From Streptomyces sp. NBC_00247 (GTDB lineage: Bacteria > Actinomycetota > Actinomycetes > Streptomycetales > Streptomycetaceae): a stretch of 64,000 bases of DNA. The translations under genes were made by a program, and so were the position numbers. How positions within the stretch are numbered: the first letter of the stretch is position 1; each line of letters starts with the position of its first letter. Positions 52,023 through 60,345 of the stretch are shown in pieces. The stretch lies in NCBI RefSeq assembly GCF_036188265.1, contig NZ_CP108093.1:2728001-2792000 (forward strand). Reading direction: 5' to 3'. Below the pieces are notes generated by a model that saw only the letters and a list, made by a program, of their open reading frames with translations, was not told where the DNA came from and searched no databases.

Positions 52023-53186
52023 TCAGACCCGCATCGCCTGCGGCGACTCGCGCCGGTCGGCGTCCGGGCCCGGGTACTCGCGGATGATCTCGTACCGGGT
52101 GTTGCGCTCGACGGGCTGGAAGCCCGCGTCCCGGATGAGCTCCAGCAGATCGTCACGGCCCAGCTTGTTCGGCGTGCCGTAGTTGTCCGCGTCGTGCGTG
52201 ATCTTGTACTCGACGACCGATCCGTCCATGTCGTCCGCGCCGTGCTGGAGCGCCAGCTGAGCGGTCTGCACGCCGTGCATCACCCAGAACACCTTGACGT
52301 GCGGCACGTTGTCGAACAGCAGCCGGGACACGGCGAAGGTCTTCAGCGCCTCGGCGCCGGTGGCCATCGTCGTCCGCGCCTGGAGCCTGTTGCGGATCTT
52401 GCCGTCCTTCATGTCCACGAAGTCGTGCTGGTAGCGCAGCGGGATGAAGACCTGGAAACCGCCGGTCTCGTCCTGCATCTCGCGCAGCCGCAGCACGTGG
52501 TCGACGCGGTGACGGGGCTCCTCGATGTGCCCGTACAGCATCGTCGCCGGGGTCTTGAGACCCTTCTCGTGCGCGAGGCGGTGGATGCGCGACCAGTCCT
52601 CCCAGTGGGTGTTGTGGTCGACGATGTGCTGGCGGACCTCCCAGTCGAAGATCTCCGCGCCGCCGCCGGTCAGCGACTCCAGACCGGCTTCGATCAGCTC
52701 GTCGAGGATCTCGGAGGCGCTGAGCCCGGAGATGGTCTCGAAGTGGTGGATCTCCGTCGCCGTGAACGCCTTCAGCGCCACGTTCGGCAGCGCCTCCTTG
52801 AGGGCGCTGAGCGAGCGCGGGTAGTACCGCCACGGCAGGGTCGGGTGGAGCCCGTTGACGATGTGCAGCTCGGTGAGGTTGTCGTTCTCCATCGCCTTGG
52901 CGAGGCGGACGGCCTCCTCGATGCGCATCGTGTACGCGTCCTTCTCGCCCGGCTTGCGCTGGAACGAGCAGTACGCGCACGAGGCGGTGCACACGTTCGT
53001 CATGTTGAGGTGCCGGTTGACGTTGAAGTGCACGACGTCACCGTTCTTGACGGTCCGCACCTCGTGGGCCAGACCGCCGAGCCAGGCCAGGTCGTCGGAC
53101 TCGTAGAGAGCGATCCCGTCCTCGCGGCTCAGCCGCTCGCCGGCCCGGACCTTCTCCTCCAGCTCGCGCTTGAGTCCCGCGTCCAC
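52023..53186 (-). CDS. mqnE: Aminofutalosine synthase, menaquinone biosynthesis (futalosine pathway)
   Basis: 387 residues, radical SAM enzyme with Cys66, Cys70, Cys73 in NVCTASCAYCSF. It joins 3-enolpyruvoyl-benzoate to SAM to form aminofutalosine, the second step of the futalosine route. GGGAEIFDWEVRQHI and TPATMLYGHIEEPRHRVDHV are characteristic of the MqnE/MqnC/CofH family. GTG at 53186 has GAGAGG seven bases upstream; an ATG at 53201 is an alternative. Part of the menaquinone cluster with the UbiX homologue, mqnP and the UbiD homologue. Confidence 0.95.
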   Translation of the reverse strand: MDAGLKRELEEKVRAGERLSREDGIALYESDDLAWLGGLAHEVRTVKNGDVVHFNVNRHLNMTNVCTASCAYCSFQRKPGEKDAYTMRIEEAVRLAKAMENDNLTELHIVNGLHPTLPWRYYPRSLSALKEALPNVALKAFTATEIHHFETISGLSASEILDELIEAGLESLTGGGAEIFDWEVRQHIVDHNTHWEDWSRIHRLAHEKGLKTPATMLYGHIEEPRHRVDHVLRLREMQDETGGFQVFIPLRYQHDFVDMKDGKIRNRLQARTTMATGAEALKTFAVSRLLFDNVPHVKVFWVMHGVQTAQLALQHGADDMDGSVVEYKITHDADNYGTPNKLGRDDLLELIRDAGFQPVERNTRYEIIREYPGPDADRRESPQAMRV

Positions 53187-53269
53187 AGATACGCCTCTCA
53201 TTTCTCTACGTAACAGACTTCGCACCACCGTACGCCCCGCGGTTCCCCCGCGATCCCCGGGGACACCCC

Positions 53270-53725
53270 TCAACGCTCTTCGGGAAGCTCCCCGACCCGG
53301 TTCTCCCACTTCGTGGAGAGCACGATGGTCGTCCGGGTGCGGGAGACGCCCTTCGTCCCGCTCAGCCGCCGGATCGTCTTCTCCAGGCCGTCGACGTCGC
53401 CGACGCGCACCTTCAGCATGTAGGAGTCGTCGCCCGCGATGAACCAGGCGTCCTCGATCTCCTCCAGATCGCGCAGCCGGCGGGCCACGTCCTCGTGGTC
53501 GGCGGCGTCGGAGAGGGAGATGCCGATCAGCGCGGTGACGCCGAGGCCGAGCGCCGCCGCGTTGACGGTGGCGCGGTAGCCGGTGATCACCCCGGCGGTC
53601 TCCAGCCGGTTGATCCGGTCGGTGACGCTGGGCCCGGAGAGGCCCACGAGCCGGCCCAGTTCGGCGTACGACGCCCTGCCGTTCTCCCGAAGGGCCTGGA
53701 TGAGCTGCCTGTCCACCGCGTCCAT
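53270..53725 (-). CDS. Lrp/AsnC-family regulator
   Basis: 151 residues. HTH: ASYAELGRLVGLSGPSVTDR; ligand domain with GITGYRATVNAAALGLGVTA and DAWFIAGDDSYMLKVRVGDV. It may respond to an amino acid and control neighbouring genes. ATG at 53725 with GGAAGG nine bases upstream. The upstream region is AT-rich with two dyads (ATAGGG-N6-CCCTAT at 53785-53802; TGAATC-N8-GATTCA at 53802-53821). Confidence 0.92.
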   Translation of the reverse strand: MDAVDRQLIQALRENGRASYAELGRLVGLSGPSVTDRINRLETAGVITGYRATVNAAALGLGVTALIGISLSDAADHEDVARRLRDLEEIEDAWFIAGDDSYMLKVRVGDVDGLEKTIRRLSGTKGVSRTRTTIVLSTKWENRVGELPEER

Positions 53726-53784
53726 ATGAAAGAACCTTCCATTGTTCAGCTCTATCGCAAGTCTGTGTATAGATTTTAAGGCAA

Positions 53785-53821
53785 ATAGGGCCCTGACCCT
53801 ATGAATCCTTCAGAAGATTCA
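53785..53821. promoter_or_regulatory. Two dyads upstream of the AsnC gene
   Basis: ATAGGG-N6-CCCTAT (53785-53802) and TGAATC-N8-GATTCA (53802-53821), sharing one base, in an AT-rich gap. Candidate autoregulatory sites; one could instead help end the UbiX homologue transcript. Confidence 0.4.
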
Positions 53822-53864
53822 AGAACGCGAACCGCAGCTCGCCGCCGACCGGGCGGCGCGGGAT

Positions 53865-54551
53865 TCAGGCGGTACGTGAGCCACCACCGAGTTCCCCCTC
53901 CCACCGGCGGTACAGGCCGTGCGGCACCCCCGCCGCGTCCAGCACCCGTCCGGCGACGAAGTCCACCAGGTCCTGGATGTGCGTGGCGCCCGCGTAGAAC
54001 GCCGGGGACGCGGGCAGCACCACGGCCCCCGCCTCGTCCAGGGCCACCATCTGCTTCAGCGTCGCGCCGCTCAGGGGTGTCTCCCGTACGGCGACGACGA
54101 GGGTGCGCCGCTCCTTGAGCGTGACGCTCGCCGCCCGCTGGAGCAGGTCCTTGGACAGCCCGAGCGCGACCCCGGCCACACAGGCCGTCGAAGCCGGCAC
54201 GATCAGCATCCCCTTCGCCGGGTACGACCCCGAGGACGGCCCCGCCGCGAGGTCCCCGGCGGGCCAGTGGCGCACCCCGGAGAGGTCCGGGTCGAAGGTG
54301 TCCGGCTTCCCGTCCGCCCCCCGGGCGAGCCAGCTCGCCAGGTCGTCCCGCCAGTGCCCGTCGCGGAAGGCGATCCCCGTCTCGTCCAGCAGCGTGAGCC
54401 GCGAGGCGCGGCTCACCACCAGGTCGACGTCCTCACCGGCGGCGATCAGACCGCGCACCACCGAAGCGGCGAACGGGGTCCCCGAGGCGCCGGACACCCC
54501 GACAATCCAAGGCCGTCGCCGCTGCTGACTCACTGAAGTCGTGGATTCCAC
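53865..54551 (-). CDS. ubiX: UbiX-family flavin prenyltransferase (menaquinone synthesis)
   Basis: 228 residues. FMN-binding start WIVGVSGASGTPFAASVVRG, VDLVVSRASRL, GMLIVPASTACVAGVALGLS and the dimethylallyl-phosphate site region KERRTLVVAVRETPLSGATL. It attaches a prenyl group to FMN to make the cofactor used by UbiD-type decarboxylases, here the UbiD homologue at 56192. The GTG at 54551 lies six bases after TACTCT (54558-54563) with no ribosome site, so the mRNA appears leaderless. Confidence 0.92.
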   Translation of the reverse strand: MESTTSVSQQRRRPWIVGVSGASGTPFAASVVRGLIAAGEDVDLVVSRASRLTLLDETGIAFRDGHWRDDLASWLARGADGKPDTFDPDLSGVRHWPAGDLAAGPSSGSYPAKGMLIVPASTACVAGVALGLSKDLLQRAASVTLKERRTLVVAVRETPLSGATLKQMVALDEAGAVVLPASPAFYAGATHIQDLVDFVAGRVLDAAGVPHGLYRRWEGELGGGSRTA

Positions 54552-54682
54552 ACGCCGAGAGTATCCGTCCCCCGCACACCGGCCGAACCCGGAACCGGGC
54601 AGGGGCTCCGGGGCGTTGTTCCTCGTGCCGTCCGATGGCCGCCCCGCGGCCGTCCCCCGGCCACCGGTACGAGGAGGAAGCC

Positions 54683-55288
54683 ATGACCGACGTCCGTACG
54701 CCCCCCGGAGCCGGCGCACGGGCCGTGACGGCGGGCGCGCTGATGGTGGGCTGGATCGCGCTGCTCTGGCTGCTGGAGGGCATCGACGTGGTGACGGACC
54801 ACGCCCTGGACCCGTACGGCATCAGCCCGCGCGACCCCGCCGAGCTGCTCGACGTCGTGCCCGCCGCCTTCCTGCACGGCGGCTGGGGCCATCTCGCCTC
54901 CAACACCGTCCCGCTGCTGGTCCTCGGCTGGACGGCGGCGCTCGCGGACGTCCGCCGGTTCCTCGGCGTGGTGGCGACGATCGTGGTGGTGAGCGGACTC
55001 GGCGTCTGGCTGACCGCCCCGGCGGGCACGGTCACCCTCGGGGCGTCCGGGGTGGTCTTCGGGCTCTTCGGCCACCTGCTGGTCCGCGGCTTCGTGGACC
55101 GCCGCGCGCTGGACGTCGTGGTCGGCGTCCTCGTCGCGGGCGTCTACGGCTCGATCATCTGGGGCGTGCTCCCCACCGACTCGGGCATCAGCTGGCAGGC
55201 CCACCTCTTCGGGCTGATCGGCGGGGTGGGCGCGGCCTTCCTGTTCCGCAGGCCGCGCCGCCGCCCGTACACCGCCGTCACGGCGTGA
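54683..55288 (+). CDS. Rhomboid-family intramembrane protease
   Basis: 201 residues with about six helices. Rhomboid markers: HGGWGHLASNTVPLLVLGW (first half), the catalytic serine motif GASGVVFGLFGHLLVRG, and the His in SWQAHLFGLIGGVGAA. Both members of the Ser-His dyad are present. It sits inside the menaquinone cluster but on the opposite strand; its 3' end overlaps mqnP by 11 bases. GAGGAGG lies five bases before the ATG. Substrate unknown; a role in menaquinone synthesis is not implied. Confidence 0.9.
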   Translation: MTDVRTPPGAGARAVTAGALMVGWIALLWLLEGIDVVTDHALDPYGISPRDPAELLDVVPAAFLHGGWGHLASNTVPLLVLGWTAALADVRRFLGVVATIVVVSGLGVWLTAPAGTVTLGASGVVFGLFGHLLVRGFVDRRALDVVVGVLVAGVYGSIIWGVLPTDSGISWQAHLFGLIGGVGAAFLFRRPRRRPYTAVTA

Positions 55289-56195
55289 GGCCGCGCACCA
55301 CCAGGTCGAGCAGGGTGCAGGCGAAGAGCGCCATGCCGATGAAGCCGTTGACGGAGAAGAACGCCCGGTTGAGCCGGGACAGGTCGTGCGGGCGCACCAC
55401 CCGGTGCTCGTACACGAAGGCCACGGCGACGATCACCATGCCGATCCAGTAGAAGAGCTCCGCGTCGGTGGCGAGGCCGAACCAGACGAGCAGTCCGGTG
55501 GTGATCGCGTGGCAGACCCGGGCGCCCCAGAGCGCGGCCGGGATGCCGAAGCGGGCGGGCACCGAAAGCACGCCGTGCGCGCGGTCGGCGCGGACGTCCT
55601 GACAGGCGAAGATCAGGTCGAACCCGCCGATCCAGACGCCGACGGCCAGCCCCAGGACGACCGCGTCCCACGACCAGCTGCCGGTCACCGCGAGCCAGGC
55701 GCCGATCGGGCCCATGGCCTGGGCGATGCCGAGGATGGCGTGCGGGAAGTTCGTGAACCGCTTGCCGTACGGGTAGACCACCATCGGCACGATCGCGAGC
55801 GGCGCGAGCGCGAGGCAGAGCGGGTTGAGGAGGGCCGCGGCGCCGAGGAAGAAGACCAGCGCGACCAAGGCGCCCGTCCACGCGGAACGCACGGAGACCG
55901 CGCCGGTGACGATCTCGCGGGTCGCGGTACGCGGGTTACGCGCGTCGATCTCCCGGTCGATGATCCGGTTCGCCGCCATCGCGAAGGTCCGCAGTCCCAC
56001 CATCGCCACCGTGACGAGCAGCAGCTCGACCCAGTGGATCGACTCGCTGACCTGGAACATCGCGATCAGCGCGGCGATGTACGCGAAGGGCAGCGCGAAC
56101 ACCGAGTGCTCGATCATCACCAGCCGCAGGAACGCCTTCACCTTGCTACTGGGCTGCGCCGGGCCGTGGCCCAGCGCTGCTTCTGCGGCAGTCAC
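55278..56195 (-). CDS. mqnP: UbiA-family prenyltransferase of menaquinone biosynthesis
   Basis: 305 residues with nine membrane helices. First Asp-rich motif NRIIDREIDARNPRTATR; second, in the loop, ACQDVRADRAHG. It attaches the polyprenyl chain to the 1,4-dihydroxy-6-naphthoate-type nucleus in the futalosine route. GTG at 56195 overlaps the stop of the UbiD-homologue gene (GTGA) with GGAAGGAA upstream, so the two are coupled. Identification rests on family and on context with mqnE, ubiX and mqnL. Confidence 0.92.
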   Translation of the reverse strand: MTAAEAALGHGPAQPSSKVKAFLRLVMIEHSVFALPFAYIAALIAMFQVSESIHWVELLLVTVAMVGLRTFAMAANRIIDREIDARNPRTATREIVTGAVSVRSAWTGALVALVFFLGAAALLNPLCLALAPLAIVPMVVYPYGKRFTNFPHAILGIAQAMGPIGAWLAVTGSWSWDAVVLGLAVGVWIGGFDLIFACQDVRADRAHGVLSVPARFGIPAALWGARVCHAITTGLLVWFGLATDAELFYWIGMVIVAVAFVYEHRVVRPHDLSRLNRAFFSVNGFIGMALFACTLLDLVVRGLTP

Positions 56196-57649
56196 AGTCC
56201 GTATTCCTTCCAGCGGCGGTCGACCTTCGCCGCCGTCTCCGGGTCGGACTCGACCATCTCCGGCCAGCCTCCGTCCCGCGTGTAACCCTCCTCGGGCCAC
56301 TTCCTCGTCGCGTCGATGCCCGCCTTGCCACCCCAGAACTGCTGGTAGGAGGCGTGGTCGAGGTGGTCGACGGGCCCCTCGGTGACCGTCAGGTCCCGGG
56401 CGTAGTCGGTGTTGCCGAGCGCCCGCCAGGCCACTTCGTGCAGATCGTGGACGTCGCAGTCGGAGTCCACGACGACGATCAGCTTGGTCAGCGACATCAT
56501 GTGGGCGCCCCAGACGGCACTCATGACCTTCTGGGCGTGCTTGGGGTACTTCTTGTCGATCGAAACGATCGCACAGTTGTGGAAGCCGCCGGCCTCGGGC
56601 AGGTGGTAGTCCACGATGTCCGGGACGATGATCTTCAGCAGCGGCAGGAAGAACCGTTCGGTGGCGCGGCCCAGCGGCCCGTCCTCGGTGGGCGGGCGGC
56701 CGACCACGATCGACTGGAGCAGCGGACGCTTCCGCATGGTCACGCAGTCGATGGTCAGTGCGGGGAACGGTTCCTGCGGCGTGTAGAAGCCGGTGTGGTC
56801 GCCGAAGGGCCCCTCCGGGAGCATCTCGCCCGGCTCCAGCCAGCCCTCGATGACGACCTCGGCGTGGGCCGGGACCTGGAGGGGCACGGTCTTGCAGTCG
56901 ACCATCTCGATCCGCTTGCCCTGGACGAACCCGGCGAAGAGGTACTCGTCGATGTCCCCGGGCAGCGGCGCGGTGGACGCGTACGTCACGGCCGGCGGCG
57001 CGCCGAAGGCGATGGCCACCGGCAGCCGCTCGCCCCGCTTGGCGGCGACCTGGTAGTGGTTGCGGCTGTCCTTGTGGATCTGCCAGTGCATGCCGATGGT
57101 CCGGCGGTCGTGGCGCTGGAGGCGGTAGAGCCCGAGGTTGCGGACGCCGGTCTCGGGGTGCTTGGTGTGGGTGAGCCCCAGGTTGAAGAAGGAACCGCCG
57201 TCCTCGGGCCAGGTGAAGAGCGCGGGCAGCTGGTCCAGGTCGACGTCGTCGCCCATGAGGACGACCTCCTGGACGGGGGCGCTCTCCCCCTTCACCTTCT
57301 TCGGCGGCACGTGGATCATCGAGCCGAGCTTCCCGAAAGCCTCGCGCACACCGACGAACCCGTGCGGCAGCTCCGGCTTCAGCAGCCCGCCGATCTTGTC
57401 GCTGATGTCCGCGTACGCCTTCAGCCCGAGCGCCTTCAGCAGCCGCCGGTCGGTGCCGTACACGTTCATGGCCAGGGGCATCGAGGACCCCTTGACGTTC
57501 TCGAAGAGCAGCGCCGGCCCGCCGGCCTTGTTCACGCGGTCGACGATCTCGCCGACTTCGAGGTACGGATCGACCTCGGCCTTGATGCGCTTGAGATCGC
57601 CCTCACGTTCCAAGGCCCGGAGCAGGGAGCGAAGATCGTCGTAAGCCAT
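56192..57649 (-). CDS. mqnL: UbiD-family decarboxylase of menaquinone biosynthesis
   Basis: 485 residues. Prenylated-FMN/metal site HKDSRNHYQVAAKRGERLPV, the strand NLGLYRLQRHDRRTIGMHWQ, and the acid/base region GEMLPEGPFGDHTGFYTPQ are intact. It depends on the UbiX homologue for its cofactor and decarboxylates a menaquinone intermediate. ATG at 57649 (MAYDDLRSLL) is chosen; the GTG at 57655 has a distant GGAGG. mqnP follows with a 4-base overlap. Confidence 0.93.
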   Translation of the reverse strand: MAYDDLRSLLRALEREGDLKRIKAEVDPYLEVGEIVDRVNKAGGPALLFENVKGSSMPLAMNVYGTDRRLLKALGLKAYADISDKIGGLLKPELPHGFVGVREAFGKLGSMIHVPPKKVKGESAPVQEVVLMGDDVDLDQLPALFTWPEDGGSFFNLGLTHTKHPETGVRNLGLYRLQRHDRRTIGMHWQIHKDSRNHYQVAAKRGERLPVAIAFGAPPAVTYASTAPLPGDIDEYLFAGFVQGKRIEMVDCKTVPLQVPAHAEVVIEGWLEPGEMLPEGPFGDHTGFYTPQEPFPALTIDCVTMRKRPLLQSIVVGRPPTEDGPLGRATERFFLPLLKIIVPDIVDYHLPEAGGFHNCAIVSIDKKYPKHAQKVMSAVWGAHMMSLTKLIVVVDSDCDVHDLHEVAWRALGNTDYARDLTVTEGPVDHLDHASYQQFWGGKAGIDATRKWPEEGYTRDGGWPEMVESDPETAAKVDRRWKEYGL

Positions 57650-57740
57650 GCCCACCAGTTTGTCATCCTCCCCACGCTCACCCTCGGGGGCTCCCCCGCC
57701 GCCGCGCCGGGGCGGGGCGGATGAGCAGGTGGCGCGGACG

Positions 57741-58049
57741 TCACTCAGGCATCCGCTTCCGTTCCAGTCGGCCGCCCCGGCTTTCCGCGATGCGCAGTGC
57801 GTCGGTCAGGCACTCGGAGAGCCGGGTGGCGACAAAGCGAAGCTCAAGAACCGTCACGTCGGGGTCCTCCGTCAGGGCGTGCGCGTATTCCTGGACCTCG
57901 ACGGCCATACGCATCTGCGTCCGCTCCATCTCGTCGGCCATGCGCGAGACAGGGCCCTGCCCGTTCGTCACGAGGTAGCAGGGGGCGCCGTCCTCGCGTG
58001 TCCACGGAAGTAAACGAGCAGTCGATGTGTCGAGGTGATCTGGTGTCAT
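57741..58049 (-). CDS. Small protein of XRE/DUF397 modules, paralogue of 16785
   Basis: 102 residues. STARLLPWTREDGAPCYLVT, then VSRMADEMERTQM, then LELRFVATRLSECLTDALRI ESRGGRL-type ending. Same plan as the protein at 16785, including LLPW, a Cys-Tyr-Leu strand and the SRMAD helix. Here the neighbour is a GntR regulator instead of XRE/DUF397. The start is immediately preceded by an inverted repeat (58058-58083), so it is likely strongly repressed. Confidence 0.75.
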   Translation of the reverse strand: MTPDHLDTSTARLLPWTREDGAPCYLVTNGQGPVSRMADEMERTQMRMAVEVQEYAHALTEDPDVTVLELRFVATRLSECLTDALRIAESRGGRLERKRMPE

Positions 58050-58057
58050 ACATCGAA

Positions 58058-58083
58058 GACTGGACCGGTTGACCGGTCCAGTC
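58058..58083. promoter_or_regulatory. GntR operator before the small-protein gene, perfect inverted repeat
   Basis: 12-bp arms GACTGGACCGGT and ACCGGTCCAGTC separated by TG; 9 bases upstream of the start at 58049. The minus-strand core GGTCAACCGGT recurs at 58865 before the GntR gene. Confidence 0.65.
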
Positions 58084-58121
58084 AAGGATGCCGGTCGTCT
58101 TCAGCCCATCGGGTATCGGTC

Positions 58122-58841
58122 TCAGCTCATCGGGTAGGCGTCCGTGCGCTCCCATACCCGCGCCGGTGTCACGCCCTCCTCGCAGACAAGCGGCCTGCCC
58201 TCGGAGTCCGACGCCGTATGAAGGACGACGGCAACCGCTTCGGGAAGTGTGAGCCCCAGAAGCTCTGCCTCATGCCGGGAGGCCAACCGGACCGTCGACA
58301 CGTCGACGCCCTCAGCGGGGCGCCTGCCAGTGGTGCGGGCGACGTAGTGGGTGGTGCCCTCCATCAGCGGTCCGGCTTGCGCGAGCCTCGGGCAGGCATC
58401 GGCGATGTCCGGCGGGAACCACGCAACGACCAGCGACTGCGGCGCTCCGTCGTCCAGCAGCATGAGCCGGTCACGGCGGAGTGCGGCGACCTCCGGATCC
58501 AGACACAGCGCCTCCGCCACCTTCTCCGGAGGCACTTCCCGGACCGGCGTCCCGAGGCGACGGAAGGCCGAGCCGCCCGAAAGGCGCGCGGAACCGGCGA
58601 TCCGCCGCCCCGCCGGGCGCGCCAGCGGCGTCTCCACCACAGTGAATCCCGAACCCTGCCGCGCGACCACCAGCCCGTCCGCGCGAAGTACGTCCATCGC
58701 CTTGATGACGGTCGCCCGGGAGACGGACCACTGTTCGCACAGGTCACGGCCGGACGGGAGAAGGTCACCCGGGCCGAACTCGCCGTCGGTGATGCGAGCA
58801 CGCAGTGACTCCGCGATCTGCTCGTACTTGAGAAGCGGCAT
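58122..58841 (-). CDS. GntR-family regulator, HutC/UTRA type
   Basis: 239 residues. N-terminal winged helix: YEQIAESLRARITDGEFGPG, LLPSGRDLCEQWSVSRATVI, then ADGLVVARQGSGFTVVET. C-terminal UTRA-like effector domain ending in VCEEGVTPARVWERTDAYPM. ATG at 58841 with AGGAGG five bases upstream. It most likely represses itself and the small gene at 57741 through the shared operator core. Confidence 0.92.
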   Translation of the reverse strand: MPLLKYEQIAESLRARITDGEFGPGDLLPSGRDLCEQWSVSRATVIKAMDVLRADGLVVARQGSGFTVVETPLARPAGRRIAGSARLSGGSAFRRLGTPVREVPPEKVAEALCLDPEVAALRRDRLMLLDDGAPQSLVVAWFPPDIADACPRLAQAGPLMEGTTHYVARTTGRRPAEGVDVSTVRLASRHEAELLGLTLPEAVAVVLHTASDSEGRPLVCEEGVTPARVWERTDAYPMS

Positions 58842-58857
58842 CGCAGCCTCCTGGTCG

Positions 58858-58888
58858 CTGGACTGGTCAACCGGTTAGGTTAGTCCAG
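58858..58888. promoter_or_regulatory. GntR operator upstream of the GntR gene
   Basis: CTGGACT and AGTCCAG arms (7 bp) 17 bases apart, enclosing the core GGTCAACCGGT (58865-58875). It lies between the GntR gene and the methyltransferase gene and could control both. Confidence 0.55.
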
Positions 58889-58926
58889 GAGTTCGCTCCC
58901 ACTCATGGCCACCCCAGGAGGCACGC

Positions 58927-59739
58927 ATGGCGCCGCATCAGGTACCCCCCGGGATCATCGACTTCTACACCTCCGGCTACGACGAGTCCGCCCGGCTCAC
59001 CAAGAACGCGGACGGGGTGCTGGAGCTGGTGCGGACCCGGGAACTACTGCGCAGGCACCTGCCGCCCGCTCCTGCGAAGGTGCTCGACGTGGGCGGCGGG
59101 CCGGGTGCGCACGCGCGCTGGCTGGTGGAGGCGGGGTACGAGGTCCACCTCGTCGACCCGGTCGAGCGGCACGTCCAGGAGGCCCTGGAGACCGGGGCCA
59201 CCGCCGAGCAGGGGGACGCGCGGGCGCTCCCGGCCGGGGACGCCACGTACGACGCGGTGCTGCTGCTCGGTCCGCTCTACCACCTGACCGACCCCGCCGA
59301 CCGGAAGGCCGCCCTGGCGGAGGCCCGCCGGGTGGTCCGGCCGGGCGGGCTGGTCGCGGCGGCGGGCATCAACCGGTACGCCCCGCTCTTCGAGCACACC
59401 GCCTACGCCCACCTGCACCACCCCGCCATCGGGGAGAGCATCGTGGAAAGCCTGGCGACGGGGGTGTACGACGGCCGGCGCGGGTTCACCGAGGCGTACT
59501 TCCACACCCCGGAGGAACTGGCGGCCGAACTGCGCGACTCCGGGTGCGAGGACCCGGTGGTGTACGGGATCGAGGGGCCTGCCTGGTCGCTGCTGAAGGC
59601 GACGGAGCAGCACACCGGGGAGTCGCTCGTGGACTCGCCGCTGTTTGAGTCCGCGCTCGCCGCGGCCCGTCTGGCGGAGGCTCATCCGGAGCTTCTCGCC
59701 GCCAGTTCACATCTGCTCGCCGTGGGGTGTCATCCGTAG
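58927..59739 (+). CDS. SAM-dependent class I methyltransferase
   Basis: 270 residues. Motif I AKVLDVGGGPGAHARWLVEA, VHLVDPVERHV, YDAVLLLGPLYHLTDPADRK and VVRPGGLVAAAGINRYAP. Small-molecule type, substrate unknown. ATG at 58927 with AGGAGG about five bases upstream. Divergent from GntR with an 85-base gap containing the operator. Confidence 0.9.
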   Translation: MAPHQVPPGIIDFYTSGYDESARLTKNADGVLELVRTRELLRRHLPPAPAKVLDVGGGPGAHARWLVEAGYEVHLVDPVERHVQEALETGATAEQGDARALPAGDATYDAVLLLGPLYHLTDPADRKAALAEARRVVRPGGLVAAAGINRYAPLFEHTAYAHLHHPAIGESIVESLATGVYDGRRGFTEAYFHTPEELAAELRDSGCEDPVVYGIEGPAWSLLKATEQHTGESLVDSPLFESALAAARLAEAHPELLAASSHLLAVGCHP

Positions 59740-59805
59740 CCGGTACCCTGTCGGCTCACCGGGGGCCTTCACGCCCCGCCGTTTTCCCAGGGGGACGCCT
59801 CAACC

Positions 59806-60222
59806 ATGCTCAGGGCCCTGATCTATCTCCTGCCGCTGGCGCTGACGATCTACGCCTTCATCGACTGCCTCAACACCCCGGAGGACGAGGCCAAGCACCT
59901 GCCGAAGGTCGCCTGGGTCTTCATCATCCTGCTGTTCTGGATCGTCGGCCCGATCGTCTGGCTGGCCGCGGGCAAGCTGCGGCACGTGCCCGCCGGAGGC
60001 CGTACGCCCTCCGAGTGGCACCGCGACCACCGCACCCAGTGGGTGGCGCCGGACGACAACCCGGAGTTCCTCAACAGCCTCCGCGCGGAGAACAAGAAGG
60101 ACGAGTCGCTCCTGAAGGACTGGGAGGCGGACCTGCGCCGCCGCGAGGACGAGCTCAAGCGCCGCGAGCGCGGTACCGGCCCCGACGAAGCGCCGGGGAC
60201 GCCTCCGCCGGCGACCGCCTGA
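59806..60222 (+). CDS. PLDNc-domain membrane protein
   Basis: 138 residues. Residues 1-60 are the phospholipase D nuclease N-terminal (PLDNc) domain: two helices (LIYLLPLALTIYAFIDCL and VAWVFIILLFWIVGPIVWL) joined by a short loop. The rest is charged, with a coiled-coil-like stretch (LRRREDELKRRERG). The domain is small and found alone in actinobacteria; function is unknown. Confidence 0.85.
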   Translation: MLRALIYLLPLALTIYAFIDCLNTPEDEAKHLPKVAWVFIILLFWIVGPIVWLAAGKLRHVPAGGRTPSEWHRDHRTQWVAPDDNPEFLNSLRAENKKDESLLKDWEADLRRREDELKRRERGTGPDEAPGTPPPATA

Positions 60223-60345
60223 CCAGCGGCGTGGAGCGACCGGCGGGCGGCTGACCGCGCATCGGCGGTGCCGACCGACGTGCCGTCCGCTCGGGCTCCT
60301 CCACGCACTTGTCCTGCCGACGGCGCGCGCCCTAAGTTCGCGATC

